64,000 nt of DNA from assembly GCF_029223485.1 (NCBI RefSeq), contig NZ_JARHTP010000013.1:62001-126000 (forward strand), read 5' to 3'. Below the pieces are notes generated by a model, which was not told where the DNA came from, made no database searches, and saw only the letters and a program-made list of their open reading frames with translations. A program made the translations under genes and the position numbers. This document shows, piece by piece, positions 59,145 through 64,000 of this stretch. Numbering within the stretch: position 1 is the stretch's first letter; the number at the start of each line of letters is the position of its first letter. This stretch comes from Streptomyces coacervatus (GTDB lineage: Bacteria > Actinomycetota > Actinomycetes > Streptomycetales > Streptomycetaceae).

Positions 59145-59648
59145 TCAGTCGACGGTCGCCGCCGGCAGGGGATCCTCTGCGTGGGCGATGAAGTCGTCGA
59201 CCAACCGGTGGAAGAGTGCGGCGAGTTGCTCCAGATCCTCCGCCGACCAGTCCGCCAGGGCCAATCCCAGACCCCGGCGGCTCGCCTCGCCGATGCGGTC
59301 GACCGCCGCCAGGCCGACGTCGGTGAGCTGCACACGCTGCGCCCGGCGGTCGTCCGGGTCGACGACGCGGACCACATAGCCGCCCCGCTCCAACTGCCGT
59401 AGCTGCCGGGTGACATGGGAGGCCTCCACCGACAGCCGGACCGCCAGCACCCCGGGGCGCAGCGGCTCGCTCTCGGCGATGTGGCGCAGGATCATCACGG
59501 CCGCCCGGTCGAGCGCCAGTCCGGCCACGGACATCAGGCGCTCATGCTGCCGGGCACGGCCGGCCAGGTATGCGACACGGGTGAGCGCCCGCTCGATGTC
59601 GTGCACGTTCGCCGAGACGGGCGCCGGGACGGATTGCTGTGCGGCCAT
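59145..59648 (-). CDS. MarR family transcriptional regulator
   Basis: A 167-residue regulator with the MarR winged helix: DRAAVMILRHIAESEPLRPGVLAVRLSVEASHVTRQLRQLERGGYVVRVVDPDDRRAQRVQLTDVG, where the DDRR wing is diagnostic. It is divergent from the zinc alcohol dehydrogenase gene across 270 nt holding three copies of a TTGACTTAAG-type dyad. The same dyad recurs twice before the DHA2 pump gene, so the regulon is probably all three genes. Confidence 0.92.
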   Translation of the reverse strand: MAAQQSVPAPVSANVHDIERALTRVAYLAGRARQHERLMSVAGLALDRAAVMILRHIAESEPLRPGVLAVRLSVEASHVTRQLRQLERGGYVVRVVDPDDRRAQRVQLTDVGLAAVDRIGEASRRGLGLALADWSAEDLEQLAALFHRLVDDFIAHAEDPLPAATVD

Positions 59649-59666
59649 ACCGCCACCCTAAATCTA

Positions 59667-59742
59667 CTTGCCTAACTTAAGCAATATGCAGATGATTGCT
59701 TGACTTAAGTAAGCTAAGCATGCTTGCCTAAGTCAAGTAAGC
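59667..59742. promoter_or_regulatory. Three MarR operator dyads between marR and the dehydrogenase gene
   Basis: CTTGCCTAACTTAAGCAA (59667-59684), TTGCTTGACTTAAGTAAGC (59696-59714) and GCTTGCCTAAGTCAAGTAAGC (59722-59742) share a CTTGnCTTAAGtnAAGC-type core. They are strikingly AT-rich for this genome. The same motif appears at 62004-62050. Confidence 0.75.
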
Positions 59743-59918
59743 CCGTAGCACTCAGACCGGGGCCGCACCGAGCGGAGGCGGCCCCTGTGCGCCGGCTCCG
59801 TGGGGACGGGGAACGGCGCAGTCACCGGGTCCGGCGGCCGGAACACTTCCCCCCGTCCGGCGCCGGACCCGGTGGCACCTCTCTCCCACACTCCCCCATC
59901 CAGAAAGAGAGCCTCCCG

Positions 59919-60953
59919 ATGGCCACCATGAAGTCCGTCACGACCGGCGCCCAGAACCACATCGACCTGGTGGACGTCGAACGTCCCGTGCCGGGCCCGA
60001 AGGACGTGCTGATGAAGATCCGCGCCTGTGGCATCTGCGGCACCGACACCTTCTTCCTCCACCTCGGCGGCATGCCCGCCGGCGCCGACGGATCGATGCG
60101 GTCCATTCCGCTGGGCCACGAGCCGGCCGGCGAGATCGTGGAGGTGGGCGCCGAGGTCACCGAGCTGAAGGTGGGCGACCGGGTCGTGGTCAACCCGCAG
60201 GGCGTGCCCTCCGGGATCATCGGCTGCGGCGGCGAGCACGGCGGGATGAGCGAGTATCTGCTGCTGGAGGACGCCGAGATCGGCAAGACCGTCGCCGTCT
60301 TCCCGGACACCGTCCCCTACGACGTCGCCTCGCTGAACGAGCCGATGGCGGTCGCCCGGCACTGCGTCAACCGTTCCGAGGCCAAGCCGACCGACAAGGT
60401 CGTGGTCTTCGGCGCCGGGCCCATCGGCCTGGGCGCCACGATCTGGCTGAAGCTGCGCGGCGTGGAGCACGTGGTGGTCGCCGACGTCATCCCCGAGCGG
60501 CTGGAGACCGCGCTCGCCGTCGGCGCGGACGCCGTCATCAACTCCGCCACCGAGGACGTCACCGCCCGACTGACCGAGCTGCACGGACAGGCGGCCAACG
60601 CGCTGGGGCAGCCTCGCGCGGGCACCGACATCTACATCGACGCGGCCGGTGTCGCGGCCGTCTTCAACGCCACGGTGGATGCCGCCAAGTGGGGCGCCAG
60701 GCTGGTCATGGTCGCCGTACAGAAGAAGGGCGCGGACATCGATCTCGGCGGGATGCTGCGCAGTGAGCTGACGCTGATCGCCTCGCAGGGGTATCCGACC
60801 GAGATCTTCGAGGTGACGCCCGAGCTTGTGGAGCACCATGAGCGGTTCGCGAAGCTGATCAGCCATCGGGTGCCGTTTCTTGACGCGGAGCGTGCGTTTG
60901 AGTTGGCGATGACGCCGGGGGCCGCGGAGAAGGTCGTCGTCACCTTCGAGTAG
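59919..60953 (+). CDS. Zinc-type medium-chain alcohol dehydrogenase
   Basis: A 344-residue MDR enzyme. ACGICGTDTFFLH gives the catalytic Cys and Thr-Asp, GHEPAGEIVEVG the zinc His-Glu, and VVVFGAGPIGLGATIWLKLRG the NAD-binding motif. The structural-zinc Cys cluster is absent (NPQGVPSGIIGCGGEHGG). It is closest in pattern to threonine/butanediol/sorbitol-type dehydrogenases; the substrate is unknown. ATG 59919 follows AGAAAGAGAG. The upstream MarR dyads suggest control together with the efflux pump, for example in detoxifying a reactive alcohol or aldehyde. Confidence 0.88.
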   Translation: MATMKSVTTGAQNHIDLVDVERPVPGPKDVLMKIRACGICGTDTFFLHLGGMPAGADGSMRSIPLGHEPAGEIVEVGAEVTELKVGDRVVVNPQGVPSGIIGCGGEHGGMSEYLLLEDAEIGKTVAVFPDTVPYDVASLNEPMAVARHCVNRSEAKPTDKVVVFGAGPIGLGATIWLKLRGVEHVVVADVIPERLETALAVGADAVINSATEDVTARLTELHGQAANALGQPRAGTDIYIDAAGVAAVFNATVDAAKWGARLVMVAVQKKGADIDLGGMLRSELTLIASQGYPTEIFEVTPELVEHHERFAKLISHRVPFLDAERAFELAMTPGAAEKVVVTFE

Positions 60954-61021
60954 GCGCCGCCGGGTGGGGGTGCGGCTATTGACGGTGCCGCGGTGGGTTG
61001 TTCGCCGACTGCTGCGCCGTC

Positions 61022-61066
61022 GTGGCTTGTCGCGCAGTTCCCCGCGCCCCTGAAAGCCCGCTGCTC
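61022..61066. repeat. Streptomyces-type short interspersed repeat, copy 3
   Basis: cgtggcttgtcgcgcagttc continues as cccgcgcccctgaaagcccg, the same orientation as 918-950 and complementary to 21191-21230. It lies between the dehydrogenase stop and the histidine kinase start. Confidence 0.75.
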
Positions 61067-61097
61067 CTACGGCGTTTCGGACAGGAAGCCCACTGCC

Positions 61098-62012
61098 GTG
61101 ATCGACAATCTGGGAATTCCCTGGTGGCCGGGCATGCTGCCGGCGGCGGTCTCGTGCGCGGCTCTGCTGTGCGCCACGGCTGCCTCGGCACTCGGCTACC
61201 TCCTCACCGTCCTGCTGCTGGTCCTCGAACTGCTCGGCCCCGCCGCCTGGTTGCTGCTGCCGGCCTCTCTCGGGACCGTGACCCGGCTGCGTGCGGCCCA
61301 CCTGGACGCCCTGCAGGCGCGGGCCGAGCATGCCGAGCGCACCCAGGAGGAGGAGGCGCTGCGCCGGGTCACGGAGGAGCGCATGCGCATTGCCCGTGAT
61401 CTTCATGATGTCGTCGCCCACCACCTGGTGCTCGCCAGTCTCCAGGCCGGCGCCCTCGCCCGGCAGTTGCCGGACCGACCCGTCGAGGCCGCTCACATCG
61501 CCACCGACCTCACCTGCACCACCGCCTCGGCGCTGCGTGAACTCAAGTACACCGTCGGCCTGTTGCGGCAGGACGGCGACACCGACAAACCCCCTGAGCC
61601 GACCCCAGGCCTGGCCCAACTCCCCGAGCTGGCCGCCTCGTTCGAGAATGCCGGGCTCGTCGTCACCGTCACCACCGAGGGCGAGCCGGGTGCGCTGTCC
61701 GCGGGCGCCGACCTCACGGCGTACCGCATCGTGCAGGAAGCCCTCACCAACGTCACCAAGCACGCCGCCGCCCGCGAGGCCGAGGTGCGGCTCGTCTACT
61801 CGCGAGACCGGCTGACGGTCACCGTCGCCGATGACGGCGGCGGGCCACCGGCCGTCTCCGCTCCCCCGGGCGGCGGTTACGGCGTCATGGGCATGCGCGA
61901 GCGTGTCCGTTCGGCCGGCGGTCGCATCCGGGTGGGCCCTCGGCCCCGGGGCGGCTTCGAAGTCGTCACCGAGCTGCCGCTCGACCCGCACCCGACGCTT
62001 CCACTTGCTTAA
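61098..62012 (+). CDS. Orphan NarL-type sensor histidine kinase, short membrane part
   Basis: A 304-residue kinase. Two closely spaced hydrophobic segments (about 12-32, 36-60) precede a coiled linker and the HisKA_3 box MRIARDLHDVVAHHLVLASLQAGALA. The ATPase N-box is YRIVQEALTNVTKHAAA, with VADDGGG and YGVMGMRERV following. The start is GTG 61098, 9 nt after GGAAG and just past the interspersed repeat. An upstream sensor region may have been lost at the repeat, since relatives have more helices. No response regulator follows; the next gene is an efflux pump, whose MarR operators overlap the kinase stop. Confidence 0.82.
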   Translation: MIDNLGIPWWPGMLPAAVSCAALLCATAASALGYLLTVLLLVLELLGPAAWLLLPASLGTVTRLRAAHLDALQARAEHAERTQEEEALRRVTEERMRIARDLHDVVAHHLVLASLQAGALARQLPDRPVEAAHIATDLTCTTASALRELKYTVGLLRQDGDTDKPPEPTPGLAQLPELAASFENAGLVVTVTTEGEPGALSAGADLTAYRIVQEALTNVTKHAAAREAEVRLVYSRDRLTVTVADDGGGPPAVSAPPGGGYGVMGMRERVRSAGGRIRVGPRPRGGFEVVTELPLDPHPTLPLA

Positions 62013-62050
62013 GTCAATCAATTCTGTCTATGCTTGCGTAAGTCAAGCAA
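62004..62050. promoter_or_regulatory. Two MarR operator dyads before the DHA2 efflux gene
   Basis: CTTGCTTAAGTCAAT (62004-62018) and TGCTTGCGTAAGTCAAGCAA (62031-62050) repeat the motif found three times before marR. The second ends 24 nt before the pump start, a position suited to repression. The first overlaps the kinase stop codon. Confidence 0.75.
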
Positions 62051-62074
62051 TAAACCCTTGCCGGAGGCCCTGCC

Positions 62075-63550
62075 ATGTCCGACGCCCTGACCCGACCCGC
62101 TTCGGCGGGGACATCCGCCCCGCCGAAGCCGAACGCCGTGGTGGCGGTGCTGGCCCTGGCCGGAATCGTCGTCTCGCTGATGCAGACCCTGGTCATTCCG
62201 ATCGTCCCGGAGCTGCCCACCCTGCTGAACGCCTCGGCCTCCAACACCGCCTGGGCCGTGACCGCCACCCTGCTCGCCGCCGCGGTGGCCACTCCGGTCG
62301 TCGGCCGCCTCGGCGACATGATCGGCAAGCGGCGCATGCTGATGGTCAGCATCGTGCTGCTGGTCTCCGGCTCCGTGGTCTGCGCCCTGGCCGACTCCCT
62401 CGTCCCGATGATCATCGGACGTACCCTGCAGGGCCTCGCCGCCGCCGTGGTGCCGCTCGGCATCAGCATCATGCGCGACGCGCTGCCCGCCGACCGGCTG
62501 GCGGGTTCCACCGCGCTGATGAGCGCCTCGCTGGGTGTGGGCGGTGCGGTGGGGCTGCCGGCGGCCGCGTTCATCGCCGACAAGTGGGACTGGCACATCC
62601 TGTTCTGGACCTCGGCCGCGCTGGGTGCCGTCGCCTTCGCGCTGGTGCTGCTGATCGTGCCCGAGTCCAAGGTGCGCACCGGTGGCCGCTTCGACCTGGT
62701 CGGCTCGCTCGGCCTGTCCACCGGTCTGGTCTCCCTGCTGCTGGCCGTGTCCAAGGGCGGTGACTGGGGCTGGACGTCCGGCACCACGCTGGGCCTGGGC
62801 GCCGCCGCCGTCGCGATCCTGCTGGCCTGGGGCTGGTGGGAGCTGCGGGCCGAGCAGCCGCTGGTCGACCTGCGGACGACCGCCAAGCCGCAGGTGCTGT
62901 TCACCAACCTGGCCTCGGTGGCCCTCGGCTTCTCGATGTTCGCGATGTCCCTGGTGCTGCCGCAGCTGCTCCAGCTGCCCGAGCAGACCGGCTACGGCCT
63001 GGGCAAGTCCATGCTGACGGTCGGCCTGGTGCTCGCCCCGCAGGGCCTGGTCATGATGGTCATGTCCGCCGTGTCCGCGAAGGTCACCCAGGCCAAGGGC
63101 CCGAAGGTCACCCTGATGATCGGCGCGCTGATCGTGGCCTCCGGCTACGCCCTGAACATCGTCCTGATGAGCGAGGTCTGGCACCTCATCCTGGTCTCCT
63201 GCATCATCGGCGCCGGTGTCGGCTTCACGTACGGCGCCCTGCCCGCCCTGATCATGGGCGCGGTAGACCCGTCCCAGACCGGTGCCGCCAACAGCCTCAA
63301 CACCCTGATGCGGTCCCTGGGCACGTCGTTCGCCAGTGCCCTGGCCGGTGTCATCCTGGCCCAGATGACCACCGACTTCGGCGGGCACGCCCTCCCGTCG
63401 GAGAACGGCTTCAAGGTCGTCATGGCCATCGGCGCCGGAGCCGCCCTGCTGGCCTTCCTCGTCGCCTCCTTCATCCCGCGCCGCCCGGCGCCCGCCCAGG
63501 CGGCCACCGACACGGACGAGCAGCCCGAGGCCGTGACGGCCAAGGCGTAA
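62075..63550 (+). CDS. MFS multidrug efflux transporter (DHA2 type)
   Basis: A 491-residue protein with about 14 membrane helices. GRLGDMIGKRRMLM is motif A, GRTLQGLAAAVVPLGISIMRD motif B, and GVGGAVGLPAAAFIAD motif C of drug:H+ antiporters. It resembles the other DHA2 pump of this window (29868-31316) but is under MarR control through the two upstream dyads. ATG 62075 has CCGGAGG upstream. A strong hairpin follows the stop. Confidence 0.92.
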   Translation: MSDALTRPASAGTSAPPKPNAVVAVLALAGIVVSLMQTLVIPIVPELPTLLNASASNTAWAVTATLLAAAVATPVVGRLGDMIGKRRMLMVSIVLLVSGSVVCALADSLVPMIIGRTLQGLAAAVVPLGISIMRDALPADRLAGSTALMSASLGVGGAVGLPAAAFIADKWDWHILFWTSAALGAVAFALVLLIVPESKVRTGGRFDLVGSLGLSTGLVSLLLAVSKGGDWGWTSGTTLGLGAAAVAILLAWGWWELRAEQPLVDLRTTAKPQVLFTNLASVALGFSMFAMSLVLPQLLQLPEQTGYGLGKSMLTVGLVLAPQGLVMMVMSAVSAKVTQAKGPKVTLMIGALIVASGYALNIVLMSEVWHLILVSCIIGAGVGFTYGALPALIMGAVDPSQTGAANSLNTLMRSLGTSFASALAGVILAQMTTDFGGHALPSENGFKVVMAIGAGAALLAFLVASFIPRRPAPAQAATDTDEQPEAVTAKA

Positions 63551-63569
63551 CGCCCGGCCGACCGCCCTG

Positions 63570-63616
63570 CGACAGGCGGCCGTCCTCCCGCTCCGGCGGG
63601 AGGCGGCCGCCTGTCG
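63570..63616 (+). terminator. Strong bipartite hairpin terminator after the DHA2 gene
   Basis: Outer arms cgacaggcggccg and cggccgcctgtcg and inner arms ctcccgc and gcgggag form one nearly continuous stem of about 20 bp with a small loop, 20 nt past the stop. It probably also ends the convergent gene on its right. Confidence 0.8.
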
Positions 63617-63641
63617 TGTGTGGGGCGACTCAGGAGGCGGC

Positions 63642-64000
63642 TCAGGCGTTCACGGATGCCGGCGGGCCGCCCTCGTACGCCGCCCGCAGCACGGCCAGGG
63701 CCCCGTCGGCCGTGACCTCGCGGGGATTGGCGTAGGCCTGGCCTGCGGTCTGCGCCGCCGCCACCGTCAAGTCGGTTTCCTTCAGGCCGAGTTCGGCGAG
63801 GGTGCGGGGTGCGCCGAGGCGTTCGGACAGCTCCCGCAGGGCGCGCGGGGCGTCGTCCGCGTCGAGGGCGCGGGCCAGGGCGGCGGCCGCGTCCGGGGCC
63901 GCGGGCGCGTTGTACGCCAGGGCGTACGGCAGGACCACCGTGTGGGTCTCGGCGTGGGGCAGGCCGAAGGTGCCGCCGAGGACATGGCAGAGCTTGTGGT
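63642..64000 (-). CDS. Maleylacetate reductase-like iron alcohol dehydrogenase, C-terminal part (runs off the edge)
   Basis: The minus-strand frame enters at the window edge with HKLCHVLGGTFGLPHAETH, the metal-binding signature of maleylacetate reductases in the Fe-ADH family (two His ligands). It continues TVVLPYALAYNAPAAPDAAAALARAL to a normal end (YEGGPPASVNA). The enzyme reduces maleylacetate to 3-oxoadipate in resorcinol, hydroxyquinol or chlorocatechol degradation. The partner dioxygenase would lie beyond the window. Confidence 0.85.
   Translation of the reverse strand, partial: HKLCHVLGGTFGLPHAETHTVVLPYALAYNAPAAPDAAAALARALDADDAPRALRELSERLGAPRTLAELGLKETDLTVAAAQTAGQAYANPREVTADGALAVLRAAYEGGPPASVNA

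Noticed and set aside
59145..63550. An antibiotic resistance island because of the MarR, efflux pump and dehydrogenase genes
   Set aside because: Nothing identifies the pump substrate; MarR/DHA2 pairs are common housekeeping detoxification loci.

Overview
The window is high-GC actinobacterial DNA and almost certainly comes from a Streptomyces or close relative. The evidence is the GC-saturated third codon positions, GTG starts, many secreted polymer hydrolases, GAF-SpoIIE phosphatases, a LuxR-type LAL regulator, SorC, LacI, GntR and MarR regulators, and short interspersed repeats with the core ggggaactgcgcgac. The many truncated genes and IS remnants suggest an accessory region such as a chromosome arm. 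No rRNA, CRISPR array, intact prophage or antibiotic biosynthetic cluster was seen. One tRNA (Pro, GGG) is present.

Layout. 0-2.7 kb: an SDR oxidoreductase, then a run of broken genes (two ABC permeases, one with an in-frame amber codon, a PucR tail and a TauD tail). 2.7-9.1 kb: an EamA exporter divergent from a LysR regulator, a GAF-SpoIIE phosphatase, a bare MASE1 sensor and an ABC exporter. 9.2-12.1 kb: a LacI-controlled sugar locus with four AGAACGTTCT-type operators, an intact isomerase, and eroded AraC and Gfo/Idh genes. 12.1-25.7 kb: mostly secreted enzymes: a GH54 arabinofuranosidase, a translationally coupled PI-PLC and GH92 mannosidase pair, a phosphoesterase, an S53 peptidase, divergent pectate (PL1) and rhamnogalacturonan (PL4) lyases, and a membrane-anchored esterase. 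25.7-29.8 kb: a degraded, lower-GC stretch with an internally inverted AsnC gene, an acyl-CoA synthetase tail, a papain-like protein and IS remnants, ending at tRNA-Pro.

29.8-38.5 kb: a TetR/MFS pair with twin palindromic operators; a BlaI/M56 pair divergent from a GT28-type glycosyltransferase and polysaccharide deacetylase operon; an esterase; and an MHS transporter. 38.5-44.9 kb: an IS110 remnant, two secreted unknowns, a histidine kinase/LuxR regulator/PP2C operon and a phospholipase A2-like protein. 44.9-52.4 kb: a LAL regulator, a SorC regulator, an anti-sigma-type ATPase, and an unusual sigma-like protein fused to a zinc finger and a membrane anchor, followed by an IS982-type remnant.

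52.4-59.1 kb is the most coherent system. GntR, PIG-L hydratase, RraA-type aldolase, PrpF/GalD-type tautomerase and a VOC extradiol dioxygenase are co-directional, the last four genes overlapping by 4 nt at each junction. An aromatic-acid MFS transporter and an alpha/beta hydrolase follow, with a shared TTGTCAACAAT motif upstream of the transporter and of gntR. The set matches the lower gallate/protocatechuate 4,5-cleavage route (4-oxalomesaconate to pyruvate and oxaloacetate), but the ring-cleaving enzyme is a type I VOC dioxygenase rather than the usual LigB-type one, and no dehydrogenase is encoded in the operon. 59.1-63.6 kb: a MarR regulon of a zinc alcohol dehydrogenase and a DHA2 efflux pump, with an orphan histidine kinase between them. 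The window ends inside a maleylacetate-reductase-like gene.
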